From assembly GCF_016097555.1 (NCBI RefSeq), contig NC_054703.1, forward strand, positions 11,237,957-11,301,956: a stretch of 64,000 bases of DNA, written 5' to 3'. This DNA comes from Gigantopelta aegis (Eukaryota > Mollusca > Gastropoda > Neomphalida > Peltospiridae). This document shows positions 43,990 through 56,089 of this stretch, piece by piece. The position numbers and the translations under genes were made by a program. Position 1 is the stretch's first letter. Every line of letters starts with the position of its first letter. The notes under the pieces are model-generated. The model worked only from the letters and a program-made list of their open reading frames with translations, did no database searches and was not told where the DNA came from.

Positions 43990-46900
43990 AATTATCAAGT
44001 TATGTTTTCAAAGAGAGAATGGTACATGGACCACTTAGTAAAGAATTTATTGATACTGTTGTTACTGAAGTGTATATGTTTTTCTACAATGTATCTTTTT
44101 TTAATTTCACATTTAAAATGTGTAATGTCTAGCTGTATCTTTTGGACTTTACATCGATATATAAAATATTTTGCTGAAAGTAATAAGAGATCAAAGACGG
44201 TGTCTGTCCTAATGTGCTTCTTATGTCCGAATATAACAAGTTCAAGAGAGAGTTTTAGGTTACTTATATGATTACAAGATGCCAATAACCAATTTAAAAA
44301 TGTATTCCAGAATTCTTGAACAATATCACATCCCCAAAAGAGATGTATTATAGATTCTTTACTTTTATGACAAAAGCTGCACGCTTCACTATCAACAAGT
44401 TTCAACTTATAGGAAATGTGTTAGTAGTCAATATTCTGTGTACTATTCTATATTGGAACCATCTTAACTTTGTTTCCTGCGTGGTTATAAATGGTTTTAG
44501 ATAAATAGTAGACCAGTTAAGCTCCATGGTGAAATGACATTGCCATTTTGCCATAGCGGTATTTCGATTATCAGAAAACATTAATGTATAATAAAATAAT
44601 TTGGAGCCTTTCAGGACAGAGCAGAGCTTTACGTTGAACAGGCGAGTCATCTAAAGATATGTTTGTCTCTAGTCGTGTCATTTTCAGTTTCTTTAAGTAT
44701 GACCTGAGTGAATTAATGACTCCGTAGTATTCTAAGAAACACACATTTAAATCGTATAGTTCATTAAATTCTTTTAATTTATAAAATTCACCTTTTTCAT
44801 TAACAAAATCGCAAATCTGAGAAATACCCTTTTCTAACCACTTCCGTTTAAACAACGTTTTCTTGTTTATTTTTATATGGGAATTGTAAAAAACTGGTTC
44901 TGATAAAAAGTCTACAAACGTTGTTACTTTAATGGCTACAGAGAAATCATAAAAAGCACTAATACAATCCTTCCAAAATAAACTATTTATATTTTTAATG
45001 CATAGCTTTGGAAAATAATTTCCAAATAAAGCTAGATTACGAAGTTGCGGGAAACATACAAATAGAATTGTTTTCCATTTAGGATCTCTTGTCTCTAGTT
45101 TACGTATCCATGTAATCTTCAAAGCTTTAACATAGCTAAATATATCTATCATTCCAAGACCTCCCTCTTTAACAGGTTTGCACAGAGTTGTTCTTTTTAT
45201 TTTATCTGGTTTTTGGTTCCATACGAACTTGAACAGTATACTGTTTAATTCTTTCTGAAACGATTCAGACGGATTTGATAATGTTAATAATAAATAGCTA
45301 CGTTTAGATATTAAAAGTGTCTTTATTACAGCTATTTTACCTAACGGTGTTAATAGTCTTTTCATCCATGTATTTATGATTTGTTTAATTTCAAACAATT
45401 TAGACTCATAATTAAGCTTGACCATTTTACTGAGGTCAGTACTAAAAACAATTCCAAGTACTTTAAGAGAAGTAGGGTTCCATTTTAGATCGATATTTTG
45501 TAAGTATCTTACAGAGCTATTTCTAAGAGAACCAATCCATATCACTTCAGATTTATTATAATTAATTTTTAGTCCAGATAATTCAGCAAACGTGTTCAAT
45601 GTATTAATACTTTCTTCCAAAGATGTTCTACTGCCATCAAGTATAAAATCTGTGTCATCAGCGTACTGCGAAATAATATATTCTTTGTTACCTACTGTAA
45701 TATCTTTAATATTTTTATTTTTTCGTATGAGATCTGCAAGAACTTCTACACAGAGAAGAAATATGTATGGGGATAATGGATCTCCTTGTCTGCATCCTCT
45801 ATATATTTAAAAGAAGAAGATAGATTTCCGTTAACGATAGCACTCGATTTAATATTTTTATAATAAAATAAAAAAAAAACCATCGTTTAATATGTTCCCC
45901 AAATCCAAAAAAATCAAGAGTCTTATGTATAAATGACCATGAGATTGAATCAAATGCTTTTTCACAATCTGTTCGTAATAACATTCCAAGGACATTATTA
46001 ATTTCGGTATAGTATAACAGGTCATACACGATTCTAATATTGTCTCCAATGTATCGATTTGACATAAAACCAGTTTGATCTTCGTTAATAAAAAAATGGA
46101 GTACCCGTTTTAATCTTTCAGATATACAAGCAGATGCTAATTTATAGGTAACATTTAGAAGAGAAATTGGTCGCCAGTTCGTAAGAAAGCGTTTCGGTTT
46201 ATCATCTTTTGGTATACAAGTGATCACACCTAGTTTCTGCGTAACCGATAATTCCCCATTAATAAATGCATAATTAAAAGATCTAAGGACGAAATAACCT
46301 ATGTCTTTCCAGAAAAATTTAAAGAATTCCGTAGTAAAGCCGTCAGACCCTGGACTTTTATTATTACTAGTATATTTAAGAGGGTTATGTAGTTCGCCAT
46401 AAGTTAGCAGACCTTCTAAGGAATCAGCTTGTTCTTTACTAAGTTTATTTAAATCATGATCTGAGAGTAAGTTATTTAAATCTGTATCAACTATCGTATC
46501 TTCTTTGGATGAATATAGGTTCTGATAAAAGTTTTTTTGTTTCTTCCATAATATGTTTTTTTATCTGTAACTATTGAGCCATCTTTGTTCTAAATTACAA
46601 AAGTAGCTAGTGATTCTTTCACCATCAGTTATCCATTTAGCTCTTGGTCTGATGTAAACACCTTCCATTTTCTTTTGACGCAATAGTATTATCCACATAA
46701 TTTTAGCTCTTATCTGATGTAAACACATTCCATTTTCTTTTGACGCAATTGTTTCTAAAAACTCTTAATTTTTTTTAATTTGTAAAAATTATATAATATG
46801 GGACCATATAAATCTTGACTAATTAAGCGTTTATTGTCTATATTATCTATTATCTTTAAACTGCTCTTCTCGAAATATGTTATGTATATAATCGAGATTG

Positions 46901-47870
46901 TTATTTAAATATGATGAATACGAAATGGTCTTTCCTCTAATTTCCATAAGTAAAACTTCTAAAAATAGTTGATAGTTAATTTGAAAATCAATTTCCTCCA
47001 ATGAAATATTTTCTATAGTATCCATGTTATACACTAAAGCTTCATATTGTGATTTAACATTGGAGATAATCTTTTTAATTATCGCTATATACGTTTTATT
47101 TTGTAATAATGAGTTATTAAATTTCCAATAGCTATTACGGTGTTCTTTTTCACTGAATTCGAAAGTAAGCCTAATCATGGAATGGTCGGTTCTATACCCA
47201 CAGTGTATTTTTGAATATGTCACAGCAGAGTACAGAGAGTCTGATATCGGGCTTGTTTTAATGGGGTGTTTCTCCTCCATGTAAAATTTTGAAATTCAGG
47301 GTTATGGTCTCTCCAGATATCTATTAAGTCTAAGTTACCTATCATCTTCAGTACTTCATCGCGGGCTTTCGGATTATTAATATTTACATAATTATATGCA
47401 TCAATATCTGGGTTTAGAACAAGATTCCAGTCTCCACCCAGTACACAGTGTTCATTATTAAATAACTTAATATGTTGGGAAATTAACTTGTAAAAATCAG
47501 GATTATCAGAATTGGGACCATATAAATTCACTAATGTTACGCGTTTATTGCAAATAGTTAAGTCCAATATTAATAAATTCCCTGTTGTGTCTCGAAACAT
47601 GTTATGTACTTTGTAATCGAGATTGTTATTTAAGAGTATTGCAACTCCACGAGACTGGCTTTTATTAGAATTTAAAAAACCCAGTCAAATCCCCATTCTG
47701 CGCGTATAAGAATCTCTTTTTCTAGCGTAAAATGTGTGTCTTGAAGAAAGTAGATAGAGAAACGTTTTGATCTCAAAACATTAAAGACATCCTTTCTTTT
47801 GTTTACATCCCCCAGTCCCCAGCAGTTCACTGAACAACAAGTAAATCCTCTAGCTATTGTTAAATAAGGC
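43990..47870 (-). pseudogene. Tx1/L1-like LINE ORF2, broken, minus strand
   Basis: Read leftwards. Endonuclease start near 47830 (SVNCWGLGDVNKRKD, FLQDTHF), then 47600-47220 (LVNLYGPNSDN, LGGDWNLVLNPDID, FQNFTWRRN), 47280-46843 (GYRTDHSMIRLTFEF, SYWKFNNSLL), a scrambled stretch with short duplications (46540-46830), RT at 46227-45799 (LTNWRPISLLNVTYKLA, DQTGFMSNRYIGDN, DCEKAFDSISW), QYADDTDFILDG near 45665-45630, 45620-44571 (GLKINYNKSEVIWIG, KEGGLGMIDIFSYVKALK), and a C-terminal Cys/His region at 44405-43995 (CSFCHKSKESIIHLFWGC). Loop order and KEGGLG box are typical of the L1/Tx1 group. At least four frame breaks. No ORF1 recognised upstream. Confidence 0.88.
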
Positions 47871-47874
47871 TATA

Positions 47875-48780
47875 AAATATAGTACTCTACGTAACCAGTA
47901 ATAATTGGATTTGCACAATATACTACACAGAACACTACATAAAATGTAATAAGAATTACCCTGCAATACAGGCACTTACATGCGCACGCCCATATCATAA
48001 ACGTACAGACTTTAAACACACGCTTCCATAAAAAAAAAAAAAATCAGGAACACAATAAAAACAAATCTTTAGAGTCAAAGGGAACAACATAAAACTGAAA
48101 TGATGTCCATGAATTAAGCCCATCCCCAAATACATTTATATATGTCCAGCAACTGAAATAATAATTCTGTATACTTCTACTACTGAAAATGAATAAGGAA
48201 AAACCAACACTGTACTATAATTACTATTGTAGCATTATAGATACAACCGTTTCCGACAGACAGCTGGGTTATTATATGTAGTGCACACGTAAAATAATTG
48301 TAGGAAAAAGTTCCATGTTAATATAAAACTCCATCTGTGTTACATTGGACACACACACACATAATAATAATAATTCATTAATTAATAAGTAAATAACAGA
48401 ACAAAAATAATAAATAAACAAATAAGAAAAGGTTTAATAAATAACGATAAATAAATAATATATATATATATATATAATATAATATATATATATATATATA
48501 TAATAACAGTAATAAATAAAGTGGAAATAATGTAACTAAGAGAAAAAAAGTTAACATATAAATAAATAAATAAATAAATAAATAAAAAGAGCCCTAGGGC
48601 GTATTGTACGCCTAGATCACATTATGTATATATGCACAGGAATATGCGTTCCATGCGTTTATTACATACCCATTAAATCTTACTATATAAATACAGTCCT
48701 GAATACAAGAATGAAATACATTTTTCCGTATTCAACTCAACTGCCGGAACTATGCCGTATTCAACGCTACTATTTATAGC
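47875..48780. other. AT-rich stretch with simple repeats
   Basis: TA tracts near 48455-48505 and AAAT-type repeats near 48558-48585. No gene. Confidence 0.55.
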
Positions 48781-48792
48781 ACATGGTTACCG

Positions 48793-49430
48793 GGAATGCC
48801 CTTAAGCTAGGTACACATAATCTCGTCAGACGGTTTCGTCTAACTGATCCGTCAACGGACGGGAATGATACTTCTTTTTTCAATGAGCGTGTACACGTGC
48901 ATGCATTAAACGGACCGTTAATCCGTTTAACGCATCCGTCAAACGGAAAGAATGGTCGGGAGCAATAAACCGTCCGTTTGACGGAATGACGTATCCGTGG
49001 TATTTATTAAATAACGTAATTTTGGGGGATATCCCTTTAGCACGAGGTTGATTCGAAGGGAAAAAAAGGTGCCCATAATGCCGCGTACAACATTAGGTCA
49101 TATACGCGCAAATTTGTTGAAGGCGAGAGTAACCAGGTTTTCCTTTATATCCCTCAGCACATATCATACCCCTCGTTCCTTTCGGGTTTTTTTTTTTACC
49201 ATTGGATGTTCCCAATATCGTCGCCTCATCTTCATACACACTGTAGTGTAGTCAAGGAGAATGACGAGGAGATCACAATCTATCTCTTCCAACGTCTCCA
49301 TGTTGAAACTAGGTTTGACGCTCACTCGACTAACACTTTTAAACGCATTGATGTATACATGTTCGACGGATCCGTTGCACGGATGCGTTAGACGGAACCG
49401 TTTGACGGGCTTATGTGCACCTAGCTATGC
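48793..49430 (-). mobile_element. Non-autonomous Harbinger-like TIR element
   Basis: Inverted ends of about 45 bp: left AGCTAGGTACACATAATCTC, right inverse AGCTAGGTGCACATAAGCCC, continuing through GGTTCCGTCTAACGCATCC. Subterminal GTCAAACGG motifs recur. The interior on the minus strand reads METLEEIDCDLLVILLDYTT then MRRRYWEHPMV, like the start of a Harbinger transposase (RRxWVxP). The target duplication could not be fixed. Confidence 0.65.
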
Positions 49431-49557
49431 TATTTTGTGGAACATTTGAACTGAAAACAGACGAAAACGGTGACGAATATTTACAATTTAATGAGCGCGA
49501 TACGAAAACTAGATACGGCAACACTACTCACCAACGAGCTTTTAATCAAAGATTAAG

Positions 49558-50139
49558 GTCGACGACAGTCACTTTTTGGACCCTTGTTTTGGCTTCGTAT
49601 ACAATAAATAAAACATATCCAACGGTAATTTGGTGATATGATATATTTGACAAAGGGTACTTTTTATTTCTTTCATCTGTTAAAAGTTAAAATTAATGTT
49701 TTGTCCCGAATTGTGAAAAAAAAAAAAAAAAAAAATAGTGACCTGTAAAGAGCGTTGCCTGCTTGTTATAAGAATATGATAGGGGTCACGGTTAGTGGAG
49801 TAGTTTTTATTTTAATTGACGAAACATTTTAATAGTATAGCTAATTTTGAATTTAAATGACGTCAATATTTCAGTGACGTCAGTTTGCATCTCCTTACAA
49901 TAACCATAAACTGGGTACATGACGTTTCCTTTTTTAAGAATATTGGAAAAATCCCAATAAAAAATTGATATTGATTTTTTTTTTAACAATACTTATGTAC
50001 CTGAATGTGTTTGAACAAAATCTTGTGATAAAAAAGTGTACTTTTTACGACATATCGCTTTCTAGTGAAAGTAGGTAAGATATCCTATATTCATTGTGTA
50101 CGAAGCCAAAACAAGGGTGCGAAAAGTGACTGTGGTCAA
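49558..50139. mobile_element. TIR element (MITE), family unassigned
   Basis: Left CGACAGTCACTTTTTGGACC, right inverse CCACAGTCACTTTTCGCACC, with CCTTGTTTTGGCTTCGTA common to both (about 45 bp). Interior AT-rich, containing TGACGTCA-type sites near 49858-49880 but no long frame. Confidence 0.7.
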
Positions 50140-50800
50140 CTTTAGCATCAATGACGTCGCATGTCCCGTCTCCTCACGTATAAAACTTGGATGAACTGAC
50201 AACCGGATTATTCAGTGGAGCGATGATTTATGGAGACACATTTAATATAAACTTCAACTTTTCAGAAACGAGTAATTCCATGAGCATCAATAAAAGAAAA
50301 CACACCGATGACGAAACAGAGATTGAGTGAATAATTCTTTATATTTTTCTTCGTAGATAAAAATGGGGCGATGAACGTTTTGTCACGTATTACGAGCAAA
50401 TTAAATATTGCATTATTCGTGAATTTTAGCTATTACATTGTCTTTAAAAGGCATTTCAAACAATATCATTAAAATTTTAGGAACTTTTCACCCATTCTTT
50501 CTTATTTCTGTTTATTGTTTAAATATAACTATATTCTTATGTCTAATAAGTGGTGGTTCATCGGTCCGCGTAGTAACACAGCTGACCTAGTTGTGTAAAT
50601 TGAGAAATCCCCGTCATTAGCTAGCAGTGTTACAATTTTTAACTATTATTTGGAAACAAAATTCCAGTTCAGGGTATGTAATAAATACAAAACTACATAT
50701 CGTCGCGTGAGAGCCAGAAGGACGTAAGTGTATCACAATTCATTTCTAAAAAGCCGAGATAATGAAGTAAAACCTCTGGTTTTGTTGTGCATTTTGGTGA
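50140..50800. other. Non-coding stretch
   Basis: No recognised gene or repeat before the minisatellite. Confidence 0.5.
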
Positions 50801-51892
50801 TCTCGCAGGGTTATGTTGTGTGTCCAGTGAACTCTCCAGGTTCCGTTGTGTGTCCAGTGTTCTCTCCAAGTTCTATCGTGTGTTCAGTCATCTCTCCAGG
50901 TTATGTTGTGTGTCCAGTCATCTCTCCAGGTTCTAATGTGTGTTCAGTGATCTCTCCAGGTTATGTTGTGTGTGCCCAGTGATCCTTCCAGGTTCTGTTG
51001 TGTGTTGGGTGTACTCTCTGGATTCTGTTGTGTATTCAGTGCACACTCCTGGTTTTGTTGTGCACTTAGTGATCTCTCCAGGTTCTATTGTGTGTCCAGT
51101 GTTCTCTCCAAGTTCTGTCGTGTGTTCAGTCATCTCTCCAGGCTCTGTTGTGTGTCCAGTGATCTCTCCAGGTTCTAATGTGTGTTCAGTGATTTCTCCA
51201 GGTTCTGTTGTGTGTCCAGTGATCCTTCCAGGTTCTGTTGTGTGTTGGGTGTTATCTCTGGATTATGTTATGTATTCAATGCACCCTCCTGGTTTTGTTG
51301 TGTACTTAGTGATCTCTCCAGGTTCTTTTGTGTGTCCTGTGATCTTTCCAGGTTCTGTTTTGTTTCCAGTGATCTATCCAGGTTCTAGTGTGTGTTTAGT
51401 GATCTATCCAGGTTCCGTTGTGTGTCCAGTGATTTCTCCAAGTTCTGTTGTGTGTTCAGTGATCTCTCCTGGTTATGTTGTGTTCAGTGATCTCTTCAGG
51501 TTCTACTGTGTTCAGAGATCCCTCCAGGTTATGTATGATGTGTGTTCAGTGATATCTACACACTATGTTATGTGCAGTGTTCTCTCCATGTTTTATTGAG
51601 TTTTAATTGATCAATCCTCCGGTTTCTGTTGTGCGTGCTAAATTATTGTATGGGTCTGTTGTGAGTGATATGTCATATTCAAGTTATCTTATGTGTGCCA
51701 TGTAATGATCATGGTATGTTGTATGTGTGTTCTGTCATTTTCTTCTTCAGGTTCTGTTGTGCGTACTATGTCACGTTCAGGTCCTGCTGTGTGTGCCACG
51801 TCATGTTCAGGTTTTGTTGTGAGTTCTATATTATGTTCAGGTTCTGTTGTCAGTGCTATGTCATGTTCAGGTTCTGTCTCAAGTGACTGGAT

Positions 51893-52060
51893 AAAGACCG
51901 TGGCATGTGCTGTTCTGTCTATGGGGAAGTGCATATAAAAGACACCTTGCTGCATTAGGAAAAATGTAGCGGGTTTCCTCTGATGACTGCCAAATGCTTT
52001 ACCTTCAATTGCCGATGATTAATTAATATATGTGCTCTAGTGGTGTCGTTAAACAAAAGA
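51893..52060 (+). repeat. tRNA-derived SINE, subtype A2, 5' truncated
   Basis: Starts in the core (ACCGTGGCATGTGCTGTTCT), then TGTAGCGGGTTTCCTCTGAT and the A2 tail ATTGCCGATGATTAATTAAT and GTGGTGTCGTTAAAC. Confidence 0.8.
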
Positions 52061-52142
52061 AATAAACTGTCGCAAGTGCTATGTCCCGTTCCTTTTCTAT
52101 GGCGATTATTTTTTCATGTTCAACTTTTTGATGTGTTATGTG

Positions 52143-52465
52143 CCTGGGGCAAGATGTAGTCCAGTGGTAAAGCGTTCGCTCGATGCGCGGTCGGTGTAGA
52201 ATCGATCCCCGTCGGTGGGCCCTTTGGGCTATTATTCGTTTCAGCCAGCGCACCACGACTGGTATATCAAAGGTCGTGGTATGTACTACCCTGTCTGTAG
52301 GATGGTGCATATAAAAGTGCCCTTGCTGCTAGTCGAAAAGAGTAGTCTATGAAGTGGCTACAGCGGGTTTCCTGTCTCAATATTTATGTGGTCCTTGGCC
52401 ATATGTCTGACGCCATGTAACCGTAAATAAAATGTGTTGAGTGCGTCGTTAAATAAAACATTTCT
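52143..52465 (+). repeat. tRNA-derived SINE, subtype A1, full length
   Basis: A-box GTAGTCCAGTGGTAAAGCG, B-box region AGAATCGATCCCCGTCGG, core, GGCTACAGCGGGTTTCCTGT, tail GTGCGTCGTTAAATAAAACA. A 7-bp ATGTGCC repeat flanks it. Good reference copy. Confidence 0.9.
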
Positions 52466-52708
52466 TCTCTGCATCGATGTGCCAAGTTCTGTTGTGTGTG
52501 CCTAATATCATTTTCCAGGTCCTGTTGTGTGAGCTATGTCATGTTCATATCCTGTTGTGTGTGACATGTAATGCTCAGCTTATGTTGTGTTTGCTATGTC
52601 ATGTTGCGCTAATGTTTTGGTGTGTGGTAGGTCACGTGACAAGATAGTGGGAAGTTGACTCGATACGTGCTCCCTAAAGTTTTAGAATGTTTATTTATTT
52701 TAACTTAG

Positions 52709-53482
52709 TTGTGGGTTTTAATTACTGCTAGTTTATATCGTCGCATTACACAAGACAAACCTATGAAAAAGACCGGGCAAGGGAACAAACAGAAGGGTTT
52801 TAAACCACAATCGAAACAGAAAATGGACAAGATGGCGTCAATGGCTACTCCACCACCTGGTTCGTCTAACCAAGCTTCAAGTAATCCTTTATTATCTCGC
52901 TCACCTGAGTATGGCAACCCGGCTTATTAACTTCAGCCTGTCCTACCGGGTCAACTACAACAACCGCATCAGTGCATCCCACCATGGACAAACCAGGTAT
53001 TTTAAAAACTTCATGAAATATGAAATACACTTGCATTTATATCACAAAAGACTGATACAATAGAAGGGATTGAAAAACGTTTATAAGCTAGCGAGTTAAA
53101 CGTAAACGACTTTAAAGCTCAGTTGCAGAACAGTAATACGAAAATCGCCGAACTAGAAACATCCATAAACTTTGTTCATGTTAGTTTTGAAGAAGCCAAG
53201 GCGGAAAGTCATAAAATGGCAGACACTGTTAACAACCTGAAAGCAGAGTTAAGCCAGATTCGAAAAGGTTTTGTCGATGTGAATAGCTTTCAACAGGACT
53301 GTGAAGATCGTTACGAAAGTGTCTTAGGTATCCAAACTCGATCAGTGAGGAATAACCTAATTTTTAATGGTATTGAATAGGACAATGAGGACACGGAGCA
53401 GAGTTTAAACACGTTTCTTAAAGACCAAATGAAACTTGAAAATACATATCAGTTCGACCGTGTACACCGACTCAGCAGAAAA
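52709..53482 (+). pseudogene. LINE ORF1, N-terminal part (coiled coil and RRM start)
   Basis: Lys/Gln-rich start (KKTGQGNKQKGFKPQSKQKM), a coiled coil in 53100-53260 (KIAELETSINFVHVSFEEAK, ADTVNNLKAELSQIRKG) and the RRM opening RSVRNNLIFNGIE at 53337-53375, followed by a stop and DNEDTEQSLNTFLKDQMKLE in the same frame to RVHRLSRKL. Fits the RNA-chaperone ORF1 of L1-type LINEs. The rest lies beyond the MITE and Polinton at 59603. Frame breaks near 52930 and 53080. Confidence 0.8.
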
Positions 53483-53589
53483 TTAAAGGGACATTCCCGA
53501 GTTTGCTGCAATTTTTAAGATGTTATCGACTAACAAACACTTTTTAACAATTGTAATTACATATCAAATATATTTCCCTGCATAATATA

Positions 53590-53885
53590 AGTAGTATAAG
53601 GGCCTATCCGCCCCCATGACCTACTTTCCGTGACCTTGACCTTGGTGCAGGCGTCGTCATAGTCTGACTTTGGCATAGCTGTTCAGGTGTGTGACCCTGA
53701 TAACACCCCGCCCGTGTCCCTGACCGACTTAGGTTGGTACTGATGTCCTTGGACTGGCCCTGACCGATTTGTTTGGCATTGACCGACTTAGAGGGCAGTG
53801 ACTGGTATACCTGGGCAGGTGTGCGACCTTGGTGTAAGTCATAGCCGTGACGTACTTGGTGTGTGACTATTGTCCTTGACCTAGT
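53590..53885 (+). repeat. Polinton left terminal inverted repeat
   Basis: First 58 bp are identical to the inverse of the right end; the remainder matches in blocks (TGTCCTTGGACTGGCCCTGA, GGTATACCTGGGCAGGTGTG, TAAGTCATAGCC). Rich in short GACCGACTTAG and GTGACCTTGACC motifs. Confidence 0.9.
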
Positions 53886-53942
53886 TATGACTAGCCATGA
53901 GTAATGTAGGCTCGTATTTGGATATACAAAGCTGTCTTTTCG

Positions 53943-54611
53943 TTGCAACTTCATTCGCTCTCCAAAAAGCCTATAGACGAGATCTACGTCCAGTTTGCTA
54001 CAGAAGTATTCACATTTTTGCGGCTTGCTGTATTTCGAAAGAAGAAGATGGCATCGGGACATTCATCAATCACTACTCAATGTCCTGAACAGGGTGAAAA
54101 ATCGCGATGTGAACTAGAAATTGGGCAAAATGTCTACGTCATGGCCCAACCATGGAACCAAGAACTTTTGATACACATCCGGAAATTCGACAGTAATAAA
54201 GGGAAAACTTTCCCCACCAAACGAGGCATCACCCTTACCCTGAAACACTGGGTTGAACTGTCTACGTATACCGGTCAAATTGATGAAACCATAGCTGCTT
54301 TAAAGGAAAGTAAAGAAGAGAAATTGTTTCACCATATTGGTGCCAACATGTATGTGAGCGTGGACAAATACATTGCCGGGGTGGACATTCAGCAGTGGTG
54401 GTGGTGTGTGGACACAGTGAAGCCATCAGGGAAAGGAATTTTCCTTTCCCTTCAACAATGGAGTAAACTGAAAGACTGTTTCGAAATGATGAGTGACTTT
54501 GTACCAGAGCTGAACTCGATTGTACCCTGCGCCATGCAAGACGACCATCAAAAACAGATGGGCTTCCTGCAGTGCAGTTTCTGTAACCCTAACGAGTGTC
54601 ATCAGTGGTAA
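53943..54611 (+). CDS. PC4-like ORF of the Polinton fossil
   Basis: 222 codons; the likelier start is the Met of MASGHSSITTQ. Residues from about 50 on carry two PC4-like halves: GQNVYVMAQPWNQELLIHIR with LTLKHWVELS, and GANMYVSVDKYIAGVDIQQW with GIFLSLQQWSKL. PC4 (p15) proteins are single-strand DNA-binding transcription coactivators, and PC4-like ORFs are known in some virus-like elements; DNA binding in the element's life cycle is an inference. Part of a fossil, not a host gene. Confidence 0.6.
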   Translation: MQLHSLSKKPIDEIYVQFATEVFTFLRLAVFRKKKMASGHSSITTQCPEQGEKSRCELEIGQNVYVMAQPWNQELLIHIRKFDSNKGKTFPTKRGITLTLKHWVELSTYTGQIDETIAALKESKEEKLFHHIGANMYVSVDKYIAGVDIQQWWWCVDTVKPSGKGIFLSLQQWSKLKDCFEMMSDFVPELNSIVPCAMQDDHQKQMGFLQCSFCNPNECHQW

Positions 54612-54700
54612 ACGAGTGTGACAAACATTTTGTTTTGGAGGACCTCGAAGATACAAAGAATGAATTTGTGATTTACACTTCATTTGCTTTGTGACTGTGT

Positions 54701-55165
54701 TTGAGAACAGACGTGTTTTATGATCTTGACATTCATGTGGCTTGTTGCACTCTATCTGTAACGAAGACGATGGCATCGGGATATTCGAGTGACATTAGTA
54801 GCAGCGGCAGCAGCAGCAGAGACGAATACGACGTCTTGATCTGCAAGTGTTCCGAAAGTCACACAATTTACTGTAATAGAAATGGAAAAGAGGAGATCAT
54901 GGATCGAAGTGAAGAGAATGCTGATGGTACAGATGGCGAAATCAAAGAACCTACAGATCGAGCGGGTGCTACCCGTGAACTCCAAACAGATGTTGACTAT
55001 GAAGATGGTGAAATCAAAGAACCCACAGATCAAACGGACGCTGCTCGAGAATATAAAACGGACTCTGCTCTCCACGATGATGATACCTACGACGCAATGA
55101 CGAATGGGATGGCTTTCGAAACATTATCTGTTCTGTCATCATCCCGAAATGAGATATTAATATGC
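54701..55165 (+). other. Polinton fossil: Ser-rich and acidic duplicated region
   Basis: Begins near MASGYSSDISSSGSSS and contains a duplicated segment (GEIKEPTDRAG and GEIKEPTDQTD). Resembles the low-complexity leaders of viral regulatory proteins. Lies just upstream of the BIR-like region. Confidence 0.5.
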
Positions 55166-55169
55166 CCAG

Positions 55170-55382
55170 ATGCTGACGTATGCTCGGTGGCCCATACAAT
55201 TACGTCAAAAACCAAACGAACTTGCCAAGGCCGGTTTCTACTACACGGGAGACCACGATGCCATCACCTGTTACTGTTGCGGACTTCGCGCCTACCGATG
55301 GCAGAGAATGGACGATCCAGTGATGGAACATTACAGACTCTCTCCAAGATGTCCTTATATAAACAACCTGTTCAGACATTAA
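55170..55382 (+). other. Polinton fossil: BIR-like (IAP) domain region
   Basis: Contains LTYARWPIQLRQKPNELAKA, FYYTGDHDAITCYCCG and a downstream HYRLSPRCPYI: the CX2C...H...C zinc pattern of BIR domains, also seen in baculovirus and other viral inhibitor-of-apoptosis proteins. Inside the Polinton inverted repeats, so taken as an element gene and not a host IAP. No RING domain is seen. Confidence 0.75.
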
Positions 55383-55714
55383 ATGTTTTAGACACTTTTG
55401 TGCTATGTTTTCATGTTGTATGTTGTGAATAAAACCGTGAATAACAGGTTTTGCTTTCTTATTTATGTCCTGGGTCCATGAGTGTGTCTCTGGACGTGTC
55501 CCTATGGTAGTAACACTGGTAAAGGGTAATATTTTGGTAACGATGTTTTTTGGGAGCTCGCACGATGAGATTTGTGCTTGGGAGGAGGGACCCTGGTCAT
55601 ACGTATCACACACATTCAAACATTCCTGTACCATATCTTTATGCGTCATAAGGTATGTAAGTAAAATAGTTTTGGAAAACTCGTCATTTGAGGTAGAACT
55701 TTCAGAGGAGCAAC

Positions 55715-56047
55715 ATGTCAGACCAGTACAATTTATATGTACCCGACGTCGATAAGTGGACCCGTTTCTATAAACTGCAGGCACAAGGTAAACTTCAACC
55801 TCACTTCGAAATTCAACGTGGTGGGGAAAGTCAGATCATGTACATTGTGGATCGATGTCTAGAACTCTACGATCCCACGTGGAAAAAAGAAAAAGAGGAA
55901 CAGAACAAGTCCCCGACACCCAAAGTCGTCATGGTCTCTCCAACACAAGTGGTACAGCAAGCCAAAGTCGATCTGAAACGGAAACAACAACAACAACAAC
56001 AAAGTGGTACGGGTTGGAAAGCCCCGAAACTGCAGAAGCATTTCTAA
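55715..56047 (+). CDS. Polinton fossil: small unknown ORF
   Basis: 110 codons starting MSDQYNLYVPDVDKWTRFYK, then a poly-Gln stretch (near residue 88) and a basic end. No family recognised. Position just before the ATPase suggests a structural or packaging role, but this is only inference. Confidence 0.5.
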   Translation: MSDQYNLYVPDVDKWTRFYKLQAQGKLQPHFEIQRGGESQIMYIVDRCLELYDPTWKKEKEEQNKSPTPKVVMVSPTQVVQQAKVDLKRKQQQQQQSGTGWKAPKLQKHF

Positions 56048-56089
56048 ATTAGCTATAAAAGGAACTATGTGGGTCAGATATCGTCAGAT

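Larger units (their letters stand above)
50805..52620 (+). repeat. 30-bp minisatellite split by two SINEs
   Basis: Unit CCAGGTTCTGTTGTGTGTCC then AGTGATCTCT, about 26 copies to 51600, then a diverged TTCAGGTTCTGTTGTGAGTG version (51620-51890), and more units at 52480-52615 after two SINEs. Because the unit is ten codons, all frames stay open and give repetitive Ser-Pro-Gly-Ser-Val-Val-Cys frames; these are not taken as genes. Confidence 0.9.

Noticed and set aside
50728-51599. Frame of 219 codons with repeating Ser-Pro-Gly-Ser-Val-Val-Cys
   Set aside because: Entirely made of a 30-bp minisatellite, open on both strands, with no signal peptide or flanking gene structure.
55170-55382. Host inhibitor-of-apoptosis (BIR) gene
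   Set aside because: It lies between the inverted repeats of the Polinton, next to its ATPase and PC4-like parts, so it belongs to the element.
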